This document shows, one piece after another, positions 17,459 through 26,109 of a stretch of 64,000 nt of DNA (the first letter of the stretch is position 1; each line of letters opens with the position of its first letter). The stretch is from the NCBI RefSeq assembly GCF_007293315.1, contig NZ_VLXZ01000007.1, positions 124,001 to 188,000 of the forward strand. Direction: 5' to 3'. This DNA comes from Alkalicoccobacillus porphyridii. Its GTDB lineage: Bacteria > Bacillota > Bacilli > Bacillales > Bacillaceae_D. The notes beneath the pieces were generated by a model. That model was not told where the DNA came from. It did no database searches and saw only the letters and a program-made list of their open reading frames with translations. The position numbers were made by a program, and so were the translations under genes.

Positions 17459-18236
17459 AGGTAATCACTTCATTTGGATTGATGTACTCCTTACCTTTTT
17501 TTAAGGCAAAATAGTAAATACCTTTATCATCTTCACTCTTTGACACAGTCCCAAGCTCTTGACCAGCCTCAATGTGATCATAAATCGTGACCGTTATCTC
17601 ATCAAGCATGCCATACGTTGACTCTGTACCATCATAATGCTGCAGGATCACGGTTGTGCCGATATCTTCTTTTTCAGTGACATCCGTAACAAATCCCCCC
17701 GTAGCTGCGTGTACCTCAATCCCTTCACCCGTTTCAATTAATACACCTTTGCCATTCTGGTCAAAGTTTTCTCTAATGGTTCCAGAAGCAGGCACGGCAT
17801 ATGGTGTGAGCTCAATCGGAGGATCTGGTTGATTATTTGCGTTCTCTTTATCTGCTTGTCTAGGCAGCAAGGTGAGCGGGCGCCCAAAGTTCGTTTCATA
17901 CCAATGACTGATCGCAGCAAATTGAATTTCTTGTTCAAAGCTTTGTGCAACAGTTTGTTTCACAGGCTCAAGTCTAGCCTGATCCGTCTGAAACATAATC
18001 AATAAAGCAAGGAAAATAACCGTACAAAAAAGCATACGAAGCGTGAATGAACCGACTCTATTTTTTGACTTTTGATTTGGTTCAGGTATAACGTCATAGT
18101 CACTTTCTTTTACTTTTGTATAATTAGAAGGTACGCTTTTAGTGGTCTGAAACGGTTGCTTCTCATTACTTGCCTGGATTGTTTTACGTCGCGCTTCAAT
18201 GCGCCTTCTTACTTTCCTGAGGTCTTGCTTCGACAC
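17451..18236 (-). CDS. spoIVFA: Stage IV sporulation protein SpoIVFA
   Basis: This 261-residue inhibitor/scaffold of SpoIVFB has a basic cytoplasmic N-terminus, one transmembrane helix at about residues 67-87 (LRMLFCTVIFLALLIMF), and an external M23/LytM-like domain at the C-terminus (GILIETGEGIEVHAATGGFVTDV-like fold). It recruits SpoIVFB and holds it inactive until SpoIVB signals from the forespore. In B. subtilis minD lies directly upstream; here about 25 kb of other DNA intervenes. Confidence 0.94.
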   Translation of the reverse strand: MSKQDLRKVRRRIEARRKTIQASNEKQPFQTTKSVPSNYTKVKESDYDVIPEPNQKSKNRVGSFTLRMLFCTVIFLALLIMFQTDQARLEPVKQTVAQSFEQEIQFAAISHWYETNFGRPLTLLPRQADKENANNQPDPPIELTPYAVPASGTIRENFDQNGKGVLIETGEGIEVHAATGGFVTDVTEKEDIGTTVILQHYDGTESTYGMLDEITVTIYDHIEAGQELGTVSKSEDDKGIYYFALKKGKEYINPNEVITFE

Positions 18237-18391
18237 ACGCTATCACTCCTTTTCCTCCCAAATAGCCATACTTAACTCTATGACTTGTCCGCGAACAGTA
18301 TGTCCAAAACGATCGATTTTTTCATATTACGATTGAAGCTTTTCGGAGAAGGGAAGAACATTACATAGGAATAAATGAGGAGGAATAGAAT

Positions 18392-19312
18392 ATGAAACAA
18401 AGAAAATTAGGTTCATCTGATTTATACGTAAGTGAGCTTGGCTTAGGAGCGATGTCTCTTGGTCAGGATGCAGAAAAAGCGAAGTCAATTATTGATGAGG
18501 CATTAAGTCATGGAGTAAACTATATTGACACAGCTGACTTGTATGATTGGGGAAAAAATGAAGAGATCATCGGGCAGACCATTCAATCTAAACGAAAAGA
18601 TCTAATCCTTGCAACCAAAGCTGGGAACCGTTTTGAAAAAGGCAAAGATGGCTGGCAATGGGACCCATCAAAAAAACATATCCAATCTGCTGTTAAAGAT
18701 AGTCTTCAGAGATTAAAAACAGATTACATTGATTTGTATCAGCTTCACGGGGGTACCATAGATGATCCGATTGACGAAACGATTGAAGCATTTGAAGAAT
18801 TAAAGCAAGAGGGTGTCATCCGTGAATACGGAATCTCCTCTATTCGTCCAAATGTGATCAAGGAATACATTGAGAAATCAACCATCGTAAGCATCATGAT
18901 GCAATATAGTTTGCTCGACCGCCGCCCAGAGGAATGGTTTGATTTATTAAATCAACACAGCATAAGCGTGGTCGCCAGAGGTCCTGTAGCGAAAGGAATC
19001 CTAAGTGAGCGAGAGCTCGATTCCAGTAAGGCCGTTTCAGAAGATGGGTATCTAGCTTACTCTTACGAGGATTTGAATTCACTGCGCAAGCAAATAAAGG
19101 AACACTTCGGAACCTCACGCTCGCTTGTGGATATTGCTTTTCATTATAATCTTTCCCATACGGCCGTCTCCTCTGTTATAGCTGGAGCTAGTAGCATCGA
19201 ACAAATACGTAATAATGCAAAAGCTATTCAAAGCCCATCTCTCTCTAAAGAAGAGATCAGCTGGTTGAAGGGCGTAACAAAAGCAGAGATCTATGAGCAG
19301 CATCGATCATAA
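18392..19312 (+). CDS. Aldo/keto reductase
   Basis: This 306-residue NAD(P)H-dependent oxidoreductase with an (alpha/beta)8 barrel has catalytic residues visible as Asp and Tyr in YIDTADLYDWG, Lys in ILATKAG, and His in YQLHGG. It is close to the YccK/IolS type of Bacillus aldo/keto reductases; the physiological substrate is unknown. A GAGGAG-containing site precedes the ATG. It is divergent from spoIVFA and faces moaB across a terminator. Confidence 0.9.
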   Translation: MKQRKLGSSDLYVSELGLGAMSLGQDAEKAKSIIDEALSHGVNYIDTADLYDWGKNEEIIGQTIQSKRKDLILATKAGNRFEKGKDGWQWDPSKKHIQSAVKDSLQRLKTDYIDLYQLHGGTIDDPIDETIEAFEELKQEGVIREYGISSIRPNVIKEYIEKSTIVSIMMQYSLLDRRPEEWFDLLNQHSISVVARGPVAKGILSERELDSSKAVSEDGYLAYSYEDLNSLRKQIKEHFGTSRSLVDIAFHYNLSHTAVSSVIAGASSIEQIRNNAKAIQSPSLSKEEISWLKGVTKAEIYEQHRS

Positions 19313-19320
19313 CAATGAAC

Positions 19321-19354
19321 AGAGCCCCCTATCTCAATGATGATAGGGGGCTCT
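19321..19354. terminator. Bidirectional terminator between aldo/keto reductase and moaB
   Basis: AGAGCCCCCTATC and GATAGGGGGCTCT form a perfect 13-bp stem around an 8-base loop, between two convergent genes. Confidence 0.8.
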
Positions 19355-19377
19355 AACATTTGCTATAGATTCATTTT

Positions 19378-19875
19378 CTACCGATTCCCTTCCAAGATCT
19401 CTTCCACTACATTCTTTAACTCCGGGACTATGATACGTTCCATCCCTAACTTTACAGCTCGGTTTGTTCCCGGTAGCGAAAAGATCGCTTTCCCGTCACG
19501 TACACCCGCAATCGCTCGACTTGTTATAGCAGCTGTACCAATATCCTCACTAAAGCTTAGATATCTAAAAATCTCTCCAAATCCAGGCATTTCTTTATCC
19601 AGGCTATCTCTTACTGCTTCATATGTAGTGTCTTCAATTGCTATACCCGTACCACCACTAATTAGGACCGCATCAATATCTGCACGCGCAGCAGCTACCT
19701 TGAGCCAACGTTGAATTGAACTATATTCATCTTTACATACTTGATATTCGGTAACAGCATGTCCATGGGCTTCTAGCTGTTCACGCATGGTCGCCCCATT
19801 TAAATCATTTTCATACGTTCGAGTAGCTGAAACCGTTAGAATCATACATCTTACTACTTGATGAGATTGAATCAT
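19378..19875 (-). CDS. moaB: Molybdenum cofactor biosynthesis protein MoaB
   Basis: This 165-residue MoaB/MogA-type protein has ILTVSATRTYEND at the N-terminus, the SGGTGI phosphate-binding loop with the TTYEAVRDSLDKEMPGFGEIFRYLSF block, and SLPGTNRAVKLGM near the end. It adenylylates molybdopterin in Moco synthesis. AGGAGG precedes the ATG. It is divergent from a MoaC-like gene at a distance of 98 bases, so they may share control. No other moa/moe genes are in the window. Confidence 0.92.
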   Translation of the reverse strand: MIQSHQVVRCMILTVSATRTYENDLNGATMREQLEAHGHAVTEYQVCKDEYSSIQRWLKVAAARADIDAVLISGGTGIAIEDTTYEAVRDSLDKEMPGFGEIFRYLSFSEDIGTAAITSRAIAGVRDGKAIFSLPGTNRAVKLGMERIIVPELKNVVEEILEGNR

Positions 19876-19973
19876 TTATTTGTTCCTCCTATAATTGACA
19901 GTATGTCTAGTTATCTATTATGATTACACAATGTATAGACTGTTCGAATGGATGCTGAAATGGAGGAGAATGG

Positions 19974-20420
19974 ATGAACAGGCCCAAGCGCTCCAATAAA
20001 TTAAATATCTTATCATTAGCCCGTTCCTTCTCTAATAGCAGTGAAAGAACAGCTATAGCCAATACAACCATCGAATGTAGTGAATTAATCTACTCCCTTA
20101 TTCAAGAGGGGAAGGTTCAAGAAGATGAATTACGTTACACAGCAAGAGTGGCCGGTACCCTCGCAGCGAAAAATGCAGGATTATGGATTCCTTATTGTCA
20201 TTCATCTTCTATTAATACGTTACAAATAGAATTTTCATGGGATGAGCGAACAATTGTTATTCAAGCTCTTGTAAAAGCTAAAACTGCAAATTCAATTGAT
20301 ACCCTTGCGATGACAGCCGCTTCCACAGCGGCGCTAACTATTTATGATGTATGTAAGGATTATGATAAAGCTATGGTTATTGGCCCTACGTACCTTTCAA
20401 GAAAAAGCGATGATACATAA
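19974..20420 (+). CDS. moaC: Divergent MoaC-like protein (cyclic pyranopterin monophosphate synthase)
   Basis: This 148-residue protein aligns by eye with MoaC along its length: RYTARVAGTLAAKNAG, IPYCHSSSI (usual IPLCHPL), MTAASTAALTIYDVCKDYDKAMVIGPTYL (usual LTAASVAALTIYDMCK, then MVIG). MoaC acts with MoaA to make cPMP from GTP. The usual acidic TGVEMEA loop reads NSIDTLA, and the N-terminus is poorly conserved, so activity is not certain. A GGAGGAG site supports the ATG. It is followed by a strong terminator. Confidence 0.82.
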   Translation: MNRPKRSNKLNILSLARSFSNSSERTAIANTTIECSELIYSLIQEGKVQEDELRYTARVAGTLAAKNAGLWIPYCHSSSINTLQIEFSWDERTIVIQALVKAKTANSIDTLAMTAASTAALTIYDVCKDYDKAMVIGPTYLSRKSDDT

Positions 20421-20427
20421 AAAATTA

Positions 20428-20455
20428 GCCAGCAGCTTAAACTGCTGGCTTTTTT
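20428..20455 (+). terminator. Intrinsic terminator after moaC
   Basis: GCCAGCAG, a CTTAAA loop and CTGCTGGC are followed by TTTTTTG. A textbook terminator seven bases past the moaC stop. Confidence 0.93.
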
Positions 20456-20473
20456 GTTTTCATCTTTTCATAA

Positions 20474-20992
20474 CTACACAGCAAGGATACGTAAGGACTC
20501 TCGATTAAACGCGGGCAAATCATCTGGTGTCCGGCTTGTTACTAAATTCCCACCACACACAACTACTTCTTCATCTTTAACCGTTGCACCGGCATTTTCA
20601 AGGTCCTTCATGATCGATTTAAAACCAGTCACCGTGCGCCCTTTAAGGACATCCGCATTGATGAGAAGCTGCGGCCCATGACAAATGGCAAAAATTGGTT
20701 TACCTGTATCAGCATACTCCTTCGTAAATTGCACAAATTTATCGTCACCGCGAAGAAGGTCCGGAGAGAAGCCACCAGGTAATAATAGAGCATCAAAGTC
20801 TTGGGGAGAGACCTCATCAATCGACTTGTCGATGGTAATGGTTGCGTCTCCTTGCTTTCCTTTTACTGTATTTCCACTCTTATGCTCCACCGTTGTAATT
20901 TTGTGTCCGGCTTCCTTGTATGCTTTCACTGGATCTGTATACTCAACATCCTCGAAATAATCTGTTACTAAAATTCCAATATGCTTAGTCAT
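20474..20992 (-). CDS. DJ-1/PfpI family protein
   Basis: This 172-residue type 1 glutamine-amidotransferase-like protein has the nucleophile elbow in FAICHGPQLL and an acidic partner in YFEDVEYTDP. It belongs to the YfkM/YraA stress protein group, reported as protease, chaperone or deglycase in various species; the role here is not defined. I start at the ATG at 20992 because AGGAG is eight bases upstream; the GTG at 21001 overlaps that site. It lies at the boundary of the AT-rich accessory block. Confidence 0.87.
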   Translation of the reverse strand: MTKHIGILVTDYFEDVEYTDPVKAYKEAGHKITTVEHKSGNTVKGKQGDATITIDKSIDEVSPQDFDALLLPGGFSPDLLRGDDKFVQFTKEYADTGKPIFAICHGPQLLINADVLKGRTVTGFKSIMKDLENAGATVKDEEVVVCGGNLVTSRTPDDLPAFNRESLRILAV

Positions 20993-21383
20993 TTTTATCA
21001 CTCCTATAATACTGTTTATATTTAGAATTTACCCTTCTCACAAACTGTTAAACATGATCTTAAATTAGAGAGGTACGTGGAGAATCTGTGCACTTTATCT
21101 CTCCATCTAGTTGCTAAAAACCATTCTTTTAAACATGAATATATAGCTTAATATATCCTTTCTCCTACATTTGAAAAAACCTTTTATTTAAAAATAAATA
21201 TTTCTTCGAATTAAATTCCATATAAAATGCGATAGAAAATAAATTAAATAGTAACTAATTGGTAGATAAATTAAATAATTAGATATAATTCCAATAAGAA
21301 TATATAAGAACTTGTACTAGAAATTATATTGTGTATACTTGTAAACAAGCTATCTATATATATGAAATTATTGAAAAGAAAGG
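20993..21383. other. AT-rich gap before the oxoamine synthase cluster
   Basis: No gene is seen in these 391 bases. They contain the promoter of the DJ-1 gene, the promoter candidate of the + strand cluster at 21312-21339, and a small palindrome CTTGTAAACAAG at 21338-21349 next to its -10. Base composition drops sharply here, marking the left edge of the accessory block. Confidence 0.6.
21312..21339 (+). promoter_or_regulatory. Candidate promoter of the oxoamine synthase cluster
   Basis: TTGTAC (21312) and TATACT (21334) are spaced 16 bases apart, 45 bases ahead of the first gene. The palindrome CTTGTAAACAAG overlapping the start region could be an operator. Confidence 0.5.
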
Positions 21384-22619
21384 ATGATATCAATAAAGAG
21401 CACTCTAATTTTTGCACCGGAAACGTTTAATTTAGCTGAGACTACAAGGTCAATTGAAGTCGCAAAGAAGTGCTCAGGAAATTTTAATTGTATTTTTATA
21501 GGATACTCAAAAAAATATAGTTATCTTATAGATCAATCAAATTTTTTATTTATTCATCTTGAGCCAAATTTAAACGAAGTCGAAATTGATCAAATTATGA
21601 AAGTCGACCAGTTAAAAGGAATAAGGACCCCTTTTAACTACCAACACCTCAAAAAACGCATTGAAAATGAAAAGAACATAATCAAGAAGTATGAACCAGT
21701 TGCTATTGTTATTGGAACAACACTAAGTATGTTTATTTCATCAAGAGCTTCTAAAACCCCACTAATTTATGTAAAACCATTAGCATATACAAGAACATTT
21801 TTCTTAAAAGGTCATTTTGATTTACCTCAATCCCTAAAGAAACCCTTTCTTCCTCAAGATTTCATCAAGAAACTCATAAAAAAAGTTGCATTAACTATTA
21901 CCTATAAACCAAAAGCTTTCACCAGATTAGCAAAAGAAGAGAGCGTTTCATTACCTAAATATACTATTGATGCGCTAGATGCCGATTTCAATTTAATAAC
22001 TACCATGCCTGAGATAAGTAAAATATTTGATCTCCCAGAGCATTACAAGTATATAGGGCCAGTTTACGCAAAGCTTGATTTAAAAGTTCCTGCATTTTTA
22101 AAATCTCTCCCTCGTAAAAATCCAATTATTTACTTCGCTATGGGGAGCTCAGGAAATTCAAAAGTTTTAACAGATTTTATTAGAATATTCGAGGAGCTTG
22201 AGGTCACTATTATCTGTCCTATGAAAAAGATGTTAGAAACAGAGAATCTCTCGTTTAAACATAACATTATTATTTGTGATTATTTACCAGCACATAAAAT
22301 AGGTGAATATATCGATTTATCTATTATTCATGGAGGAGAAGGCACAGTTCAAACTGCATGCTTATCTGGTAAACCATTTTTAGGTTTTGGGTTGCAGCAA
22401 GAACAACAGATCAATATTGAGCAATGTGTTAGATTTGGTAATGCAATTGCCCTAAAAAAGAGAGATTTAACTCAGGATAAGATGAATAACTTAATAAACG
22501 TTGCTCGATCAAGTCCAAAAATGCTTAAAAAAGCTTCAGAAATGAGAAAACTATTAAAAGATATTGACGGCCCAGCAAATGCTGCAAAGTTTATTATCAA
22601 GAGATTTTCAAAAAATTAA
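21384..22619 (+). CDS. GT1/MGT-type glycosyltransferase
   Basis: This 411-residue GT-B fold glycosyltransferase has the C-terminal donor-binding motif in IIHGGEGTVQTACLSGKP followed by LQQEQQINIEQC, the pattern of macrolide and glycolipid UGT-like enzymes. It should transfer a sugar from a nucleotide sugar to a small or lipid acceptor in the cytoplasm. It is the first gene of a + strand cluster with an oxoamine synthase, so the acceptor may be that product. The start is odd: AAAGG directly abuts the ATG at 21384, too close for a normal ribosome site, so an ATA a few codons later could be used instead. Codon use is very AT-rich. Confidence 0.85.
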   Translation: MISIKSTLIFAPETFNLAETTRSIEVAKKCSGNFNCIFIGYSKKYSYLIDQSNFLFIHLEPNLNEVEIDQIMKVDQLKGIRTPFNYQHLKKRIENEKNIIKKYEPVAIVIGTTLSMFISSRASKTPLIYVKPLAYTRTFFLKGHFDLPQSLKKPFLPQDFIKKLIKKVALTITYKPKAFTRLAKEESVSLPKYTIDALDADFNLITTMPEISKIFDLPEHYKYIGPVYAKLDLKVPAFLKSLPRKNPIIYFAMGSSGNSKVLTDFIRIFEELEVTIICPMKKMLETENLSFKHNIIICDYLPAHKIGEYIDLSIIHGGEGTVQTACLSGKPFLGFGLQQEQQINIEQCVRFGNAIALKKRDLTQDKMNNLINVARSSPKMLKKASEMRKLLKDIDGPANAAKFIIKRFSKN

Positions 22620-22634
22620 AAATGGAGGGTGTTT

Positions 22635-24107
22635 ATGAGTAAATCAATTAATACAATTATCGATCACTTAGCAGAAATCACAGGATACGATAGAAATGAA
22701 ATAGAAATTGAAAAATCATTAGTAAACGACCTTGGTCTTGATTCTATGATGGTAATGGATCTCCATAGATTACTATTAAATGATTTTCCTGAAATTAAAG
22801 AAGTTAACTTAGAAAAGATATTTGAACAAGAAGATACTACAGTTTACACAATTATTTCTTTAATACAATCAAAAAAGGGTGTTGAAGAGCGCCAGGAACC
22901 GGTGTCAATAATAGAAAATTTTATTGAAATTCAAGAATTTAACGAATACATCAATAGTAAACAAAGTGTCCCATATTTTAAAGAGAATGATGGGATTGCC
23001 TCAAACAAAATAATGATTAATGGAGAAGAGAAGATAAATTTTTCAACATATAACTATCTAGGCATTAATGGTGCACTAGAAATAAACACTAAAGTTACTG
23101 AAGCCATTAATAAATATGGTACTAGTGTCTCTGGAAGTAGATTACTTAGTGGGGAGATCAAAATTCATAAACAACTTGAACAAAAAATCTCAGATTTTTT
23201 AGGAGTAGACGATGCATTAATTCAAGTTGGTGGACATAGTACCAATGTGAATACTATAGGTAATATTGTTAATCAAGAAGATTTAATTCTCCATGATTCC
23301 TTAGCACATAATAGTATCATTCAAGGCGCAATTCTTTCTAACGCAAAGAGAAAATCATTTAAACACAATGACATGAATCATCTAGAGAGTGAATTAGATA
23401 AATTGAGACCTAAATTCCGGAGAGTACTAATAATTGTAGAAGGTGTTTACAGCATGGATGGTGATATTTGTCGTTTACCTGAGCTAATTGCCATCAAAGA
23501 AAAATATAATGCCATTCTAATGGTAGATGAAGCACATTCTTTAGGGACGATCGGAAAAAATGGTAAAGGAGTTACGAGCTATTTTAACGTGAATCCAAAA
23601 TCTGTTGATATCTTAATGGGGACATTAAGTAAATCCCTTAATAGTTGTGGCGGATATATCGCCGGTAATGCTAATTTCATCAAATTTTTAAGGTATAATT
23701 CACCAGGATTTATCTTTAGTGTTGGTATTACTCCTGCTAATGCAGCAGCTGCTTTAGCATCTTTAACAATATGTGAAAGTAGCGAGGACCTTTTTATAAA
23801 ATTAAAAGAAAACCACACGTATTTTCTTAATGAATTAATTGCGTTAGGAATGAATACTGGAGAGAGTTATGATTCTCCTATAGTTCCCCTCATTATTGGT
23901 CATTCAGATGAAGCTCTTACACTTTCAGAGAAACTTTATGATAACGGTATAAATGCTATGCCCATTGTTTACCCTGCGGTAAAAGAGAGCGAGTCACGTA
24001 TTAGATTTTTTATATCCGCTTCGCACACTCGAGATGATTTAGACCATACATTAATGACATTAAAAAAACTTGTGCGTAATGAAGAGTCATCATTAGTGTC
24101 ACTCTAA
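22635..24107 (+). CDS. Acyl carrier protein fused to alpha-oxoamine synthase
   Basis: This 490-residue two-domain protein has an acyl carrier domain at residues 1-82 with the phosphopantetheine serine in LGLDSMMVMDL (Ser37). Residues about 110-485 are a PLP-dependent alpha-oxoamine synthase of the BioF/KBL/serine palmitoyltransferase group: HDSLAHNS (His225), VDEAHSLGT (Asp298, His301), and the Schiff-base lysine in TLSKSL (Lys333). Such enzymes condense an acyl thioester with an amino acid, losing CO2, to give an alpha-aminoketone. Here the acyl group is presumably carried on the fused ACP, activated by the PPTase of the same cluster. I chose the ATG at 22635 behind GGAGGG. The amino acid and chain length are unknown. 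Confidence 0.88.
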   Translation: MSKSINTIIDHLAEITGYDRNEIEIEKSLVNDLGLDSMMVMDLHRLLLNDFPEIKEVNLEKIFEQEDTTVYTIISLIQSKKGVEERQEPVSIIENFIEIQEFNEYINSKQSVPYFKENDGIASNKIMINGEEKINFSTYNYLGINGALEINTKVTEAINKYGTSVSGSRLLSGEIKIHKQLEQKISDFLGVDDALIQVGGHSTNVNTIGNIVNQEDLILHDSLAHNSIIQGAILSNAKRKSFKHNDMNHLESELDKLRPKFRRVLIIVEGVYSMDGDICRLPELIAIKEKYNAILMVDEAHSLGTIGKNGKGVTSYFNVNPKSVDILMGTLSKSLNSCGGYIAGNANFIKFLRYNSPGFIFSVGITPANAAAALASLTICESSEDLFIKLKENHTYFLNELIALGMNTGESYDSPIVPLIIGHSDEALTLSEKLYDNGINAMPIVYPAVKESESRIRFFISASHTRDDLDHTLMTLKKLVRNEESSLVSL

Positions 24108-24125
24108 ATTCTAATTGAATAATAA

Positions 24126-24152
24126 AGACAGGAAGGTAATCACTTCCTGTCT
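24126..24152 (+). terminator. Hairpin between oxoamine synthase and methyltransferase genes
   Basis: AGACAGGAAG and CTTCCTGTCT form a perfect 10-bp stem in the 69-base gap. No T tract follows, so it is more likely an mRNA stability or partial-attenuation element than a full terminator. Confidence 0.5.
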
Positions 24153-24176
24153 AAAAATATTATTGGAGGTTCAACT

Positions 24177-25427
24177 ATGCAGTATGAGTTACTAATGAAC
24201 AGGTACAATGATCATCCAACTAATATACCTTACAAACCCTATGAAAAATCAAAACGTATAAGATTATTAGTAAAAGTAGCAAAACTCATTGGCACAAAAA
24301 ATACTCCTTTTTTTCAAATACTTCTATTTTCAAAAGTGAAGAATTTTATTCGATTCATTATATTAAGAAAAACCTATGAATATTTCCAAAGTGTGCATAT
24401 AATTACTAAAAAAAATGAGAACGATAGGATTTTTGATTCATTTATGAAACTAGGAATTCAATTACAAGTAATAACTAAGTATAAAAATACATACTCCTTA
24501 AACACAGCATACCTTATTGATGAGAGTGATAAAGATAAAATTATTCAGTTCAAACCAACAACAAACCACGTATTGATAAATAGGTTGCTTAATGATTACA
24601 TTTTTGTAGAAAGAGCTAGTATGGCTCCTGCTGATACCAAGCTTGGAAAAATAATGCACAGCCCTAATTTTGTATACATAAAAGAAGTTCTTAAGTACGT
24701 TCAGGAGATAAATGAATTGAGCTTTAACCATCAAGTACAGCCAAGCTTTTCGGAAGATTTTTATACAGATTTAGGTGAATTAGCATTTAATATCTACACA
24801 AAAGATAATTATAAAGCGTTTATTTCTAAAAAGAAATGTAACATGATCTTAGACATCGGTTGTGGAAACGGTAATTATATCGACGCACATATAGATTCTG
24901 TTGATAAAAAGATTGTTGGAGTTGAAAGACAGTCAAAAGTTTATGAGAAGTTACAGCAAAAGTACGAGGAGTATTCTAACGTGATCATTCATAACGAAGA
25001 TATTACTGACCTTACTTTTGAAAAGAAATTTGACATGATCAATATGAGTTACATGCTGTTTTATTTAACGGATAAACAAAAAGAAATGCTGTTTATCAAA
25101 TTAAAAGATATTTTACAAGTAGATGGATCAATCATAGTATGTCAGTACTACCCAGATTTTGAAGTATATCAAGAGTTAATTTCTAAACATAATAATAGTT
25201 GGAATGCTATCTCACGTTTTAAATATGATATTTGTAATAGCATCCTTAGCGCGGAGGTTGTGTTAAATAATATGCTTGTTGATTTTGCTCAGGCAGAGGA
25301 ATGGAATTCTTTTCTTAAATTACTTCACTCATGTGGCTTCAAAGTTAGTGAAATTTCTCCAGCAGATGATACATATTATTCTTACTTCATTACGATAAAG
25401 CATAAAGCAGGAGGTGCAAATGATTAA
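24177..25427 (+). CDS. SAM-dependent methyltransferase with an unknown N-terminal domain
   Basis: This 416-residue protein has a class I methyltransferase domain in its second half: motif I is MILDIGCGNGNY (residues 223-234), an acidic strand-2 end in VGVERQ and MINMSYMLFYL as the motif IV region. The first 215 residues are basic and helical and match nothing I recognise; they may bind the acceptor. Product O- or N-methylation is inferred from the cluster. Its stop overlaps the start of the ABC ATPase by eight bases, so it is in the same operon. GGAGG precedes the ATG. Confidence 0.82.
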   Translation: MQYELLMNRYNDHPTNIPYKPYEKSKRIRLLVKVAKLIGTKNTPFFQILLFSKVKNFIRFIILRKTYEYFQSVHIITKKNENDRIFDSFMKLGIQLQVITKYKNTYSLNTAYLIDESDKDKIIQFKPTTNHVLINRLLNDYIFVERASMAPADTKLGKIMHSPNFVYIKEVLKYVQEINELSFNHQVQPSFSEDFYTDLGELAFNIYTKDNYKAFISKKKCNMILDIGCGNGNYIDAHIDSVDKKIVGVERQSKVYEKLQQKYEEYSNVIIHNEDITDLTFEKKFDMINMSYMLFYLTDKQKEMLFIKLKDILQVDGSIIVCQYYPDFEVYQELISKHNNSWNAISRFKYDICNSILSAEVVLNNMLVDFAQAEEWNSFLKLLHSCGFKVSEISPADDTYYSYFITIKHKAGGAND

Positions 25428-26109
25428 AGCCACTAACATGACTAAAGTGTTTAATGCAAACAAGCAAAATGAAATTATTGTCTTAAAAGGAATTGACCTT
25501 GAAATAACCGAAGGCGAGTTTTGTACTATTGTAGGTAAATCAGGCTCTGGGAAAACCACTCTTCTTAAATGCCTTTCTGGGTTAGAAACAATTACAACAG
25601 GTGAGATTGTGATGAACAAAAAAAATATGGTCGGCTTAAACAAAAAAGAAGTAAATGCATTTAGAAGATCCGACATCTCTTTTGTTTTTCAAGAGTATAA
25701 CCTGATTGATGATCTGACTTTACATGAGAATATCTATTTAGAGCATCCAACCTCTGAGGAGATTGAAAGTTTAATTGATGAATGGGATATCCGTAAAGCG
25801 ATTCATCTATTTCCAGAGCAGTGTTCTGGGGGTCAACAACAAAAAGCAGCAATTCTTAGGGCCTTGTCTAAAAAGGCAAAAATCTTATTTTGTGATGAAC
25901 CGACTGGTGCCCTCGATGGGAAATCCTCAAAAGAAGTTTTATCTGTATTGCAACGTCTACAAAAAAGTCACCGAACGACCATAGTCTTGATCACTCACAA
26001 TGATCAAATCACACATATCTCGAGCCGTGTTGTAACAATACATGATGGAAAAAAAATAAAGGATGAACAAAATTCTAGAGTTGAGATCGTGGAGAACTTA
26101 GAATGGTGA
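25420..26109 (+). CDS. ABC transporter ATP-binding protein (MacB/BceA type)
   Basis: This 229-residue ATPase of the FtsX-partner class has Walker A GKSGSGKTT, signature CSGGQQQK and Walker B ILFCDEPTGALDG. It is the length and type that pairs with FtsX-fold permeases such as MacB, LolCD or BceAB. I start at the ATG at 25420 behind a perfect AGGAGGTG; the GTG at 25414 is part of that site. The permease gene follows with a seven-base overlap, so the two make one exporter or resistance pump. Confidence 0.93.
   Translation: MIKATNMTKVFNANKQNEIIVLKGIDLEITEGEFCTIVGKSGSGKTTLLKCLSGLETITTGEIVMNKKNMVGLNKKEVNAFRRSDISFVFQEYNLIDDLTLHENIYLEHPTSEEIESLIDEWDIRKAIHLFPEQCSGGQQQKAAILRALSKKAKILFCDEPTGALDGKSSKEVLSVLQRLQKSHRTTIVLITHNDQITHISSRVVTIHDGKKIKDEQNSRVEIVENLEW

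Noticed and set aside
21000-21400. Integrase, transposase or att site at the left edge of the AT-rich block
   Set aside because: No such gene or clear direct repeats are visible at either edge, so the transfer mechanism stays open.
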